DNA from: an uncultured Porphyromonadaceae bacterium
Lineage (GTDB): Bacteria; Bacteroidota; Bacteroidia; Bacteroidales; Muribaculaceae
NCBI GenBank assembly: GCA_947176285.1
Contig: CAMWQF010000141.1
Coordinates: 1 to 7,282, forward strand
DNA length: 7,282 bases
Direction of reading: 5' to 3'
Part shown: piece by piece, positions 1 to 7,114 of the stretch
Layout: the number at the start of each line of letters is the position of its first letter
How positions within the stretch are numbered: position 1 is the stretch's first letter
Program-made: the position numbers and the translations under genes
Notes under the pieces: model-generated
Database searches by the model: none
The model's input: the letters and a program-made list of their open reading frames with translations, nothing else
What the model was told of the DNA's origin: nothing

Positions 1-2327
1 TTCGAATAGGTCTTTCTGCCTTCTTCGTCTGTATATACTGCACGTACCCCGATTTTATTAATCACCGGGTTGCCAAGGCTCATGTCAACATCCATTATTA
101 CATTTTTGCCAATTGCGCTCCAGTTTGATTCGTCATAAATAATTTCTGTCGAGAGATAGAAATTATAGTTGTATTCAAAACCTTCATATGGAATTACTGT
201 TATGTTCTCTTCAAGGTCATATAAATTGCCTTCGAATTCGTAGAGATTATCGTTTACGTATACCTCATAGCCATAATTCCATGGAGCGAGACCGTTGCCT
301 TTGTTGTCAATTGGGAGTGCTCCAAACGATAATTGTTGCTCCTCTTCATTATATTCCACATCCCAAGGATCAGCAGGGGTTGCTGCGCGTTCAAGCTGCA
401 ACTCGCAAGGTTCTCCATAAGTCAAAGTGTCTCCTCCGGTGCATACCACGCGTACGGCGATTTCTTTGAACTCGGGTAATTCACCATGGCCCCATAATGA
501 AAGTGTATATTCGCCTCCGAAATCGTTGACAAGAGAATACGAATAGTTGATTGAATACTCAGAAAGTCCTACAAGAGTTACCTCCTCTTCGTCTGTTCCG
601 TTGAAATAGTAGTCGCTATTGTTGAATACAAGCGGCTTGCCATCGAGCAGGATCTCTGCAGCCAGCAGGCGAGCCGGAATCTCGTTGCCTTCTGTATCCT
701 TGCCGTCAAACTTAAACATTATGTTGTTGTAGTAGTCTTTGTAGAATACGAGTTCACTTGGTGTTGAAGGTGTGAAAGCATTATCTTCAAACGGCTCGAA
801 ACCTGTTGCGTATACAGTGTCAGTATAACGCACCTCTTCTCCGTTTTCGTATCCGATTTTTACGCCGATTGTCCTAATGTCGCCAAAACGGCCTTCGTAT
901 TCATACAGGTAGATTGTTGAGAAACTTCCGGTGGTTATGCCGTCAACGTCTGAAGTCGAGTAATAAAGGCGATCAGTTGCCTTTTCAAGCCCTTCGTATA
1001 GTTCAGGTGTGAACTCATATGGCTTGCCGTTTATGATTATTTCACACCATAGGCGGTCGGTTATCATCGGAAGACCTTCCTCGCTGAAATTGCTCCATTC
1101 AAAAGTCACGTATGGCGCCCCATATGAACCGTAGCAGTTCACTCCGGACGGATCGCTTGGTGTCTGTGGTTGGTTGAAATCTCCGATCTTTATATCCCAG
1201 TATACTTGATCCCAGGTGTTAAGGTCGCCGTATGCGCATACGAAGATACCGGCGTAATCTTCCATAGTGAGCATCGTGCGATCTTCATTGAAAGTCATCG
1301 TTACGCTCTCTGCCGGGCTGAATCCCAGACTCTCTCCGTCAAAGTAGATAGGATTGACAGTTGCGAACTCATATACGTATGGGTAATCACCCTCATCATA
1401 ATATCCTAAATATTGGCGCGTGTCGAAGGTATAGGTGTTCTCACCGGTCTTTGTTCCCATCAGGTAGGCGTCAGGGAGATACTCGGTAAGTCCTCCGATG
1501 TAGATGTTGTCGCCCTTCACTCCAACAGTGATGTCTTTAATAGTCATCTCGCCATATTCTATCAGGCTGTTGGCTACGAACTGGCATTCAAAGATTTCTG
1601 CATCTGCCGGGAGTTTGTTTTCCGATGTCCCGTCAGGAATAGGGGTGAATACATAGTCGCAAGCAAAGCATATGAATTCTGTTGTAGCATCTATTCCTTC
1701 TGCAGCCTGCTCTTCTGTAAGGATTAGCATATAGCAGTTGGGATCCGACACATAACGGCCTTCTTCGTCTTTTGTCAAAACGAAAGATTCTGTAATTACA
1801 GGCCATCCGTCTTCTTCTTCAAGAACGGCACCATACATATATGCCTTTTCATTGTTTTCAGTATTATAGACGTATTGGCCCGATTTAAATACGATACGAT
1901 CTCCTTCTATTTCTCCTTCGGAATATCCCTGCTGAAAGAAATTTAAGGTAAGTGCTCTGGTGTAGAAATGTTTTCCATCTTCAGACGTTATGCCTTCAGC
2001 TCCGAACCCTCCTACATGGGTTGCTCCCATATGAGATAGGAATATGTCGGTAGCCATTGCATAGCGTGACTGTTGTCCTTGAGGATTCGTCACCAGTTCA
2101 GCCTCGTCAGTGTCTGCGCTTTTCTGTCTGATTGCTGATAATGAAACTGCCGGAGTGATATTGGCATTGGGCATGCTGCCAAGTCCATATTTAGTCTTAA
2201 AAGAGTTGTCGGATGTTGTCTCCGGGGCTTTGTTTTGCACTCTTAAAGACTGTTCTGTCTTGATGTCAAGAGCGTTGGCTGTCAACGAAACCGCCACAGT
2301 CATTGCAGAAAGTAGAAATTTTCTCAT
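1..2327 (-). CDS. Secreted tandem beta-domain protein, 3' end outside window (partial)
   Basis: The reading frame is open from an ATG at 2327 to the window edge: 775 complete codons with no stop, so the C-terminus is missing. Residues 1-19 look like a Sec signal peptide (RK, hydrophobic FLLSAMTVAVSLT, then ANA before LD, a signal peptidase I type site), so the product should leave the cytoplasm. No lipobox cysteine is seen. The mature part is acidic and rich in Tyr, Gly, Asp and Glu. Residues about 120-380 hold two related segments with the pattern G-[DE]-x-hydrophobic-x-F ... QY (GQY at 150-152, RQYLG at 304-308). Residues about 395-775 hold three imperfect repeats of 129-136 residues, anchored by EIIINGKPYEF (429), EILLDGKPLVF (558) and a counterpart near 688, and by TIGVKIGY, EIAVRVV and KIGVRAV at about 486, 622 and 758. 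This suggests repeated immunoglobulin- or fibronectin-like beta-sandwiches, which is inference. I cannot name a function. Any C-terminal sorting signal (for example type IX secretion) would lie off the window. Confidence 0.85.
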   Translation of the reverse strand, partial: MRKFLLSAMTVAVSLTANALDIKTEQSLRVQNKAPETTSDNSFKTKYGLGSMPNANITPAVSLSAIRQKSADTDEAELVTNPQGQQSRYAMATDIFLSHMGATHVGGFGAEGITSEDGKHFYTRALTLNFFQQGYSEGEIEGDRIVFKSGQYVYNTENNEKAYMYGAVLEEEDGWPVITESFVLTKDEEGRYVSDPNCYMLILTEEQAAEGIDATTEFICFACDYVFTPIPDGTSENKLPADAEIFECQFVANSLIEYGEMTIKDITVGVKGDNIYIGGLTEYLPDAYLMGTKTGENTYTFDTRQYLGYYDEGDYPYVYEFATVNPIYFDGESLGFSPAESVTMTFNEDRTMLTMEDYAGIFVCAYGDLNTWDQVYWDIKIGDFNQPQTPSDPSGVNCYGSYGAPYVTFEWSNFSEEGLPMITDRLWCEIIINGKPYEFTPELYEGLEKATDRLYYSTSDVDGITTGSFSTIYLYEYEGRFGDIRTIGVKIGYENGEEVRYTDTVYATGFEPFEDNAFTPSTPSELVFYKDYYNNIMFKFDGKDTEGNEIPARLLAAEILLDGKPLVFNNSDYYFNGTDEEEVTLVGLSEYSINYSYSLVNDFGGEYTLSLWGHGELPEFKEIAVRVVCTGGDTLTYGEPCELQLERAATPADPWDVEYNEEEQQLSFGALPIDNKGNGLAPWNYGYEVYVNDNLYEFEGNLYDLEENITVIPYEGFEYNYNFYLSTEIIYDESNWSAIGKNVIMDVDMSLGNPVINKIGVRAVYTDEEGRKTYS

Positions 2328-2361
2328 TACCTGTAGTTTTTGTTATTTTTCTTAATTTTTG

Positions 2362-2369
2362 CAAAATTA
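2362..2369 (-). promoter_or_regulatory. Candidate Bacteroidetes -7 box for the secreted-protein gene
   Basis: On the minus strand this reads TAATTTTG, an exact match to the Bacteroidetes primary sigma factor -7 consensus TAnnTTTG. It lies about 35 bases before the ATG at 2327, giving an inferred leader of roughly 30 bases that is A-rich and lacks a Shine-Dalgarno sequence, as is usual in this phylum. No good -33 TTTG lies at the normal 19-21 base spacing. The nearest, TTTG at 2385-2382, is only 12 bases upstream of the box. The site sits downstream of the two fbp terminator hairpins, as expected for an independent promoter. Confidence 0.5.
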
Positions 2370-2440
2370 CATAAATTTTTTCAAACCACATCGAATTTCT
2401 GACAGAAAATGCTAATGAAATTGCAGTAGCCGACACTTAT

Positions 2441-2456
2441 CTTACGATGACGTAAG
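2441..2456. repeat. Short palindrome CTTACG-ATGA-CGTAAG
   Basis: This is a perfect 6-base inverted repeat with a 4-base spacer. It lies about 115 bases upstream of the secreted-protein start and directly beside the T-tract of the second hairpin downstream of fbp. It could be an operator half-site pair or an RNA hairpin following the terminator. Its TGACGT part can also pair with ACGTCA at 2463-2468, so it overlaps an alternative stem. Its function is unknown. Confidence 0.35.
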
Positions 2457-2491
2457 AAAAAAACGTCAGCCATTTTCACAAACGGCTGACG
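2454..2491 (-). terminator. Rho-independent terminator (second hairpin downstream of fbp)
   Basis: The inverted repeat CGTCAGCC (2464-2471) and GGCTGACG (2484-2491) forms an 8-base-pair stem with a 12-base loop. On the minus strand the stem is followed at once by TTTTTTTCTT (2463-2454), the classic U-tract of an intrinsic terminator. It lies about 145 bases past the fbp stop and before the promoter candidate of the next gene. It is the stronger of the two terminators by U-tract. It would end transcripts that read through the first hairpin, or an unrecognised short transcript starting between the two. Confidence 0.75.
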
Positions 2492-2563
2492 CTAAGTGCT
2501 TTCCATAATACATTTTACTAACCTAACATCATGAAACTAATTTCTTTCTTATATCTATAAAAC

Positions 2564-2599
2564 AACGGCGAGCTCAGAAGGTTTAATGCGCTCGCCGTT
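2564..2599 (-). terminator. Hairpin terminator directly downstream of fbp
   Basis: The perfect 10-base inverted repeat AACGGCGAGC (2564-2573) and GCTCGCCGTT (2590-2599) has a 16-base loop and starts 37 bases after the fbp stop codon. On the minus strand the stem is followed by GTTTTATAG, a modest U-tract. On the plus strand it is followed by TTAATTTTC, so it could also stop antisense transcription. Position and stem strength make it a likely fbp operon terminator, with the second hairpin as backup. Confidence 0.65.
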
Positions 2600-2636
2600 T
2601 TAATTTTCATTAGACTTCCGTAAAAATCATTATGCT

Positions 2637-4658
2637 TTATCGTAAATGTCTCTCCTTCACCAGACCATGCCGGAAGGCATGCAGAAGGTCTTTTAGTTCA
2701 TCTATCTGGCTCTGCAGTTCACGCCCCTTGTCTGTGTCGCGAACACGAAGTCTCTTGGCTGAGAGCTCTACAATCTGCTTTGATCCGAGGATGTCAGTAC
2801 CTTCTTTCACTGCTTTTTCCGCTGATTCAAACGGCTCGTGCTGTACAAGTTCCAATCCACGGCTGTGATACACGAGTGTATATCCCGCTATGCCGGTAGT
2901 GGAATGATACGCTTTCGAAAAACCTCCGTCTATGACAAGGAGTTTTCCGTTGGCACGCATTGGACTCTCGCCCTTCGCAGCTCTTACCGGAACATGTCCG
3001 TTGATGATGTGGCGATGCTCGCCCTCAACTCCGAAGGCATCCAAAATCCCATCAATCACCTTCTCATCATTACGAAGTTTGAAGTAATTTCCCTTCTCCT
3101 CTGTATGCGTTGACTCATCCTTTATGAAATAGCGTTCGAAAGTAGCCATTTTCGACTTGTCGAAGAGCGGAGAATCTTTTCCGCACCAGAGATACCAATA
3201 ATAATCTATGGCAAATTGCCTTTTAGCCTTTTCCGTATCATCGTTGAACGCAGCTCGCATCATCATTCCTATACGTTGCATCAGCTCTCTGCCTTTATAT
3301 TTTGTTCCGTTAAGTTCCACTTCCTTCAGGCTGCCGTCTTCGTTAAGTGGCATGGAGGCGTGGAAGAGTAGATTGGAATTGTAGATTGCATACATGCATC
3401 CGTGCGAAAGCAGGCACTGCATGTGGCGGTTAAGCTTGTCGCTGACCATAAACGAATGGTGTAACTTCTCCACAAGCGATGCCTCCTCCGGAGTCAGCTC
3501 ATAAGGATTCTCTGACGATATAGTAGGGAAGTTCGTATCTTTCAGCTCATATTCCTTGCCGTCAAGTTTGATCACTCCCTTCTCTGTATCAAGAAGATGC
3601 AGCAGTTTCCTATCTTCCATCTTCCATTCCGGTCGTCGGTCGATTATCTGTCCTTCAAGTTTGAACTGGATGATACTTATTGCCTTATGCATTTTTGCCC
3701 AAAGTTGCAGCGATTTCTCATCAGGAGCATGTTCGCCATCCATGATGTGAGGCCCGAATCCTTCGCATGGATCATCGCCATATGTGTCGAGAGCGAACGT
3801 AGCAAGCGGCACAAGGTTGATTCCATAGCCATCTTCAAGCGTAGCCATATTGCCATAGCGCAGTGAGAGGCGCAACACGTTGGCTATGCAGGCGTCATTG
3901 CCTGCAGCTGCTCCCATCCATAGAGCGTCGTGGTTGCCCCACTGTATGTCGAAACGCTCATATGCACAAAGAGTGTCCATTATAAGGTGAGCGCCGGGTC
4001 CGCGGTCGAAAATGTCTCCGAGTATATGGAGCTGGTCTATGCTCAGACGCTGGATAACGTTACACAGAGCGATGATGAAGTTGTCTGCCTGTCCCGTAGA
4101 GATAATTGTCTCTATGATGCGACGGAAATAAGCGTCTTTATCGTAGTCGGTCGGTGACTCGTGGAGAAGTTCCTCAATTATATATGCATATTCTTTCGGA
4201 AGTGCCTTCCTTACGCGAGAGCGGGTATACTTGGAAGAAACAGACTGTAATACTAAGATCAGTTGATGCAGCGTCACGCTGTAGAAATCCTCCATATTGT
4301 CTTCCTCAGCCTTTGTATACTCTAATTTGCTCTCAGGATAATAGATGAGCGTGCAGAGGTTGCGGATGTCTTGCTCGCGGAGTGAAGTGCCGAATATCTC
4401 CGTCACCTTGCGCCGTATGTTTCCTGAAGCGTTGCGGAGGATATGGGAGAATGCCTCGTGCTCTCCATGAAGGTCTGCCACGAAATGTTCTGTCCCCTTT
4501 GGCAGGTTCTGTATAGCCTCCAGATTGATGATTTCTGTGCTTGCCGCCTGAACGTTGGGAAACGATTGGGAAAGCAGACTCAATATTCTTAAGTCTGTTT
4601 CCCTCTCTTTTGCCTCATTTATGTCTACTGCTACGGGCAGATCATTCCTGCGGTCCAT
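2637..4658 (-). CDS. fbp: Fructose-1,6-bisphosphatase, class III
   Basis: Hydrolyses fructose 1,6-bisphosphate to fructose 6-phosphate and phosphate, the committed gluconeogenic step, in the cytoplasm. The 673-residue product is close in size to the B. subtilis class III enzyme (671, from memory). Numbered from the ATG at 4658, it has the calcineurin-like metallophosphoesterase motifs in order: VADLHGE (D62, H64), GDIFDRGP (D215, D218), WGNHD (N242, H243), LFHASMP (H433) and INGHVPV (H555), followed by DGGFSKAYH, typical of this family. These residues are expected to bind Mn2+. An upstream TTG in frame at 4691 would add MPIIIICIPPG, but that stretch lies inside the carbonic anhydrase-like gene and does not resemble the family N-terminus, so the first ATG is preferred. 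The start overlaps the upstream gene by 17 bases, suggesting translational coupling. Known class III enzymes respond to AMP and phosphoenolpyruvate; whether this one does cannot be read from the sequence. The frame is intact, with TAA at 2637. Confidence 0.96.
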   Translation of the reverse strand: MDRRNDLPVAVDINEAKERETDLRILSLLSQSFPNVQAASTEIINLEAIQNLPKGTEHFVADLHGEHEAFSHILRNASGNIRRKVTEIFGTSLREQDIRNLCTLIYYPESKLEYTKAEEDNMEDFYSVTLHQLILVLQSVSSKYTRSRVRKALPKEYAYIIEELLHESPTDYDKDAYFRRIIETIISTGQADNFIIALCNVIQRLSIDQLHILGDIFDRGPGAHLIMDTLCAYERFDIQWGNHDALWMGAAAGNDACIANVLRLSLRYGNMATLEDGYGINLVPLATFALDTYGDDPCEGFGPHIMDGEHAPDEKSLQLWAKMHKAISIIQFKLEGQIIDRRPEWKMEDRKLLHLLDTEKGVIKLDGKEYELKDTNFPTISSENPYELTPEEASLVEKLHHSFMVSDKLNRHMQCLLSHGCMYAIYNSNLLFHASMPLNEDGSLKEVELNGTKYKGRELMQRIGMMMRAAFNDDTEKAKRQFAIDYYWYLWCGKDSPLFDKSKMATFERYFIKDESTHTEEKGNYFKLRNDEKVIDGILDAFGVEGEHRHIINGHVPVRAAKGESPMRANGKLLVIDGGFSKAYHSTTGIAGYTLVYHSRGLELVQHEPFESAEKAVKEGTDILGSKQIVELSAKRLRVRDTDKGRELQSQIDELKDLLHAFRHGLVKERHLR

Positions 4659-5163
4659 ACCAGGTGGAATACATATGATAATTATTGGCAATCTTGATAT
4701 TCATCTCCTTGGCTTTCTCCGGCTCTACCATCTTTACGAATTTAGCCGGACAACCTGCCCAAAGTTCATGCTTGCCGATCTTGGTATTGCTGAGCACCAC
4801 AGAACCGGCTGCCACGATGGCTCCTTCACCTACTACTGCATTGTCCATCACTACTGCTCCCATACCGATGAGGGCATAGTCTTCTATCTTGCATCCATGA
4901 AGCACTACGTTATGGCCCACCGATACATGATCGCCTATCTCGATGATGGATTTCTCATAGAGAGTATGCAGCACGCTTCCGTCCTGAATATTCACTCCAT
5001 TGCCGACACGTATGGAATTCACATCGCCGCGAAGCACCGCTCCAAACCACACGCTGCATCCGTCGCCAATCACAACATCGCCTACCACTACTGCATTTGC
5101 TGCAAGGAAGCAATCCTTGCCAATCACCGGGGTGAATCCCCTTACTTCTTGTATTATTGCCAT
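4642..5163 (-). CDS. Gamma-class carbonic anhydrase-like hexapeptide-repeat protein (YrdA/CaiE-like)
   Basis: This 173-residue protein consists of hexapeptide repeats of the left-handed parallel beta-helix kind (runs such as VVVGDVVIGDGCSV and AVVGEGAIVAAGSVV), ending in an amphipathic C-terminal helix. Residues conserved in gamma carbonic anhydrases are all visible: R45 and D47 in LRGDV, Q60 in NIQDGSV, and the three metal-binding histidines H66 (VLHT), H84 (VGHN) and H89 (VLHG). Family members form trimers that bind Zn2+ or Fe2+ at subunit interfaces and interconvert CO2 and bicarbonate. The short N-terminus and the lack of the acidic loop of archaeal Cam place it with the YrdA/CamH-like branch, where enzymatic activity is not always demonstrated. 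No signal peptide is seen, so it is cytoplasmic. The ATG at 5163 follows an A-rich leader with no Shine-Dalgarno site. Its 3' end overlaps fbp by 17 bases. An acyltransferase is a less likely alternative because the histidine triad is intact. Confidence 0.93.
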   Translation of the reverse strand: MAIIQEVRGFTPVIGKDCFLAANAVVVGDVVIGDGCSVWFGAVLRGDVNSIRVGNGVNIQDGSVLHTLYEKSIIEIGDHVSVGHNVVLHGCKIEDYALIGMGAVVMDNAVVGEGAIVAAGSVVLSNTKIGKHELWAGCPAKFVKMVEPEKAKEMNIKIANNYHMYSTWYGPQE

Positions 5164-5187
5164 ACTTATTATATTTTCCGTTATCAG

Positions 5188-5232
5188 TTATAAGCCTTAT
5201 TGGCCATATTAGTCTTATTAGCCTAATTAGCC
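5188..5232. repeat. Five tandem copies of a degenerate 9-base repeat
   Basis: Plus-strand units in exact 9-base register are TTATAAGCC, TTATTGGCC, ATATTAGTC, TTATTAGCC and TAATTAGCC, with consensus TTATTAGCC (GGCTAATAA in the transcribed direction). The array fills nearly half of the 98-base gap between the aminopeptidase stop and the carbonic anhydrase-like start. It includes the 8-base palindrome CTAATTAG (5223-5230). There is no open frame of note and no terminator-like stem with a T-tract, so it does not clearly separate transcription units. Confidence 0.7.
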
Positions 5233-5261
5233 CATTTATGAAATTGATTATACATTACGCA

Positions 5262-7058
5262 TTATGAAGCCATGCATTTCGAAAAGAGCCATCCGGCTTC
5301 ATTTTCCGATAGGAGGGGGGAGAGCCTTTCATACACTTCCTTATGATAAGCGTCAAGCCATTCTTTTTCTTCCGAAGTCATGATTTCCCATTCGATCAGT
5401 TTCTTGTCGAAAGGGAAGAGCGTGAGATTGCGGAAGCGATAGAAGTCTCCGAATTCGTTGCTTTCCCAAAGTTCAACGGCAAGCATGTTTTCGCATCTGA
5501 TTCCATACTTGTCTTCTATGTATAGCCCCGGCTCGTCGCTCATCACCATTCCCGGTTCCAGTGGCACAGGAATATCGTTCATGCGTATCTGGACAGGACC
5601 CTCATGACAGTTGATGAAGAATCCCACTCCATGGCCTGTGCCATGATAATAAGCCTTTCCTTCGTTCCAAAGAAATTGGCGAGCGAGTATGTCAAGCTGC
5701 GCTCCACGTGTTCCTTTAGGGAATGTGGCGCGTGCAAGGGCTATCATGCCCTTCAATACTAGCGTGAAATCATGCTTCTGTTCTGGGGTGGCTTCCCCGC
5801 CGAGCACTATAGTACGGGTGATGTCGGTAGTTCCCTGTTTATACTGGCCTCCGCTGTCTATTAGCAACAGACCTTGTCCTGAAACTGGAATGTCCGTTTC
5901 GTCGGAAGGTTCATAATGTACGATTGCTCCATGTCCGTTCCATCCTACGATGGCCGCAAAACTTTCGTCTACACAGTCCGGATCAGATAGACGGTATTCC
6001 CGAAGTTTACGGGCTATGGTCATCTCGGTGAGGTTTCCGTGGGGGAATTCATCGTCGATCCATTTGAATAATTTCACCAATGCAACTCCATCTTTTTCCA
6101 TAGCGGTGCGCCAGTGGGAGAGCATAGTTTCATTCTTCACGCTTTTAAGTTTGGCTACTCCTTCGCCGCCAAACACTACAGCGCAGTCAATATTGTCAAA
6201 GACACTGGCAGCTGTCAGTGACGGATCTACCATAAGCCGTGTCTCTTTTGGCAGTTCCCCTGCAAATTCAATCACATTATCATATGGCGTCACATCTATA
6301 TTATACGCGTCAAGATGCTTCTTAACATCCTCATTGATTTTTTCCTCATCTACAAATAGAATGCGATGTCCGTTTGCGTCAAGATAAAGATAGCTGACAA
6401 ACATCGGGCTGAATGATATGTCGCCTGCAGTTCTGAGGTTTGTGATCCAGGCTATATCGTCGAGTGCTGATACGAGAATGGCTTCCGCTTCAGATTTATT
6501 TACCTGTTCAAGTACCCTGCTTATCTTAGATTCAACTGTCTCTCCAACTATATTTTCATCGTGTACAAAAAGTTTGTTGAGCGGTCTCAAAGGACGGTCT
6601 TTCCAAATGTAGTCGAATTGCGGGAAATCAGTGCGAAATTTTATGCCGTTATCGTTGAATTTCTGCTTCATTTTTTGAGTTTCTTCCACACTGAAGGTCA
6701 TTCCGTCGATTCCTACAGTCGCGCCGGTTTCAACATGTTCGCATACCCAGTCGAATAGGTCTATGGCTTCCGGACCATCGAGCGGCATCATTTCAAATCC
6801 GGTGCCTTCAAGTTGTTGGCGTGCCTGTATGAAAAAACGGTTGTCAGTCCATACATATGCGTGGTCTTTTGTCACCACAGCAGTCCCATTAGTTCCGTTT
6901 TCCGACTTAAACCCGGTTAGCCACTCCCTGCCGCGCCAATGGGCTGGGGGGATCTCACTTTGGTGAGGATCTGTGCTATTGACAATGCAACAGTCTATTT
7001 CATGCTCCGCCATTACTTTGCGCAACGCCTCGAGCCTTTTCCGTTCTATCTTTTCCAT
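5262..7058 (-). CDS. pepP: Xaa-Pro aminopeptidase (aminopeptidase P, peptidase family M24)
   Basis: Removes N-terminal residues preceding proline from peptides; cytoplasmic, with no signal peptide. The 598-residue product has the three-domain layout of long, XPNPEP1-like aminopeptidases P: two creatinase-type N-terminal domains (about residues 1-150 and 155-310, beginning ERKRLEALRKVMAEHEIDC with the family STDPHQSE motif), a pita-bread catalytic domain (about 315-535) and a C-terminal M24 extension (about 540-598). All catalytic features are present: H381 in IVHYEPS, metal ligands D401 (IDSGGQY) and D412 (TTDITR), H476 (HGTGHGVG), E509 (SDEPGLY) and E523 (GIRCENM). These bind two metal ions, usually Mn2+. 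The first ATG, at 7058, is chosen. An in-frame TTG at 7079 would add MQEKFST, but it forms part of a -7 promoter box and is therefore unlikely to be the start. The gene is intact, with TAA at 5262, and is the first of three co-directional genes. Confidence 0.95.
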   Translation of the reverse strand: MEKIERKRLEALRKVMAEHEIDCCIVNSTDPHQSEIPPAHWRGREWLTGFKSENGTNGTAVVTKDHAYVWTDNRFFIQARQQLEGTGFEMMPLDGPEAIDLFDWVCEHVETGATVGIDGMTFSVEETQKMKQKFNDNGIKFRTDFPQFDYIWKDRPLRPLNKLFVHDENIVGETVESKISRVLEQVNKSEAEAILVSALDDIAWITNLRTAGDISFSPMFVSYLYLDANGHRILFVDEEKINEDVKKHLDAYNIDVTPYDNVIEFAGELPKETRLMVDPSLTAASVFDNIDCAVVFGGEGVAKLKSVKNETMLSHWRTAMEKDGVALVKLFKWIDDEFPHGNLTEMTIARKLREYRLSDPDCVDESFAAIVGWNGHGAIVHYEPSDETDIPVSGQGLLLIDSGGQYKQGTTDITRTIVLGGEATPEQKHDFTLVLKGMIALARATFPKGTRGAQLDILARQFLWNEGKAYYHGTGHGVGFFINCHEGPVQIRMNDIPVPLEPGMVMSDEPGLYIEDKYGIRCENMLAVELWESNEFGDFYRFRNLTLFPFDKKLIEWEIMTSEEKEWLDAYHKEVYERLSPLLSENEAGWLFSKCMAS

Positions 7059-7076
7059 GGTCGAAAATTTCTCTTG

Positions 7077-7084
7077 CAAATTTA
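7077..7084 (-). promoter_or_regulatory. Candidate Bacteroidetes -7 box for pepP
   Basis: On the minus strand this reads TAAATTTG, an exact match to TAnnTTTG. It lies 18 bases before the ATG at 7058, so the inferred leader is only about 15 bases. A TTG at 7110-7108 could serve as a -33 element, but its 23-base spacing is slightly longer than the usual 19-21. If real, this promoter would drive pepP and possibly the two genes after it. Confidence 0.5.
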
Positions 7085-7114
7085 ATCAAAATTTTATTAT
7101 CTCCCCACAATCTC

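Larger units (their letters stand above)
2328..2636. other. Intergenic region between fbp and the secreted-protein gene
   Basis: These 309 bases contain no supportable coding frame. They hold two terminator-like hairpins downstream of fbp, a short palindrome, and a promoter candidate with an A-rich leader for the secreted-protein gene, each listed separately. Base composition is strongly AT-rich outside the hairpin stems. The 72 bases between the two hairpins (2492-2563) show nothing recognisable. A small RNA ending at the second hairpin is possible, but nothing in the sequence demonstrates it. Confidence 0.7.

Noticed and set aside
188..2355. Several plus-strand open frames of 79-104 residues
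   Set aside because: They lie opposite the secreted-protein gene, which has an unbroken 775-codon frame with a signal peptide and internal repeats.
4659..4691. Extended fbp start giving an N-terminal MPIIIICIPPG
   Set aside because: The codon at 4691 is TTG, the added residues do not look like the FBPase N-terminus, and the overlap with the upstream gene would grow to 50 bases. The ATG at 4658 is simpler.
4555..5193. Plus-strand 212-residue open frame
   Set aside because: It lies antisense to the carbonic anhydrase-like gene and the start of fbp, both of which have complete family motifs. Its translation is rich in His, Tyr and Cys with no recognisable domain, as expected of a shadow frame.
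5164..5261. Terminator or independent promoter between pepP and the carbonic anhydrase-like gene
   Set aside because: No stem followed by a T-tract and no exact TAnnTTTG box on the minus strand, so read-through from pepP is the default reading.
5950..6387. Plus-strand 145-residue open frame
   Set aside because: Antisense to the middle of pepP; Ser-rich low-complexity translation with no independent promoter or homology I recognise.
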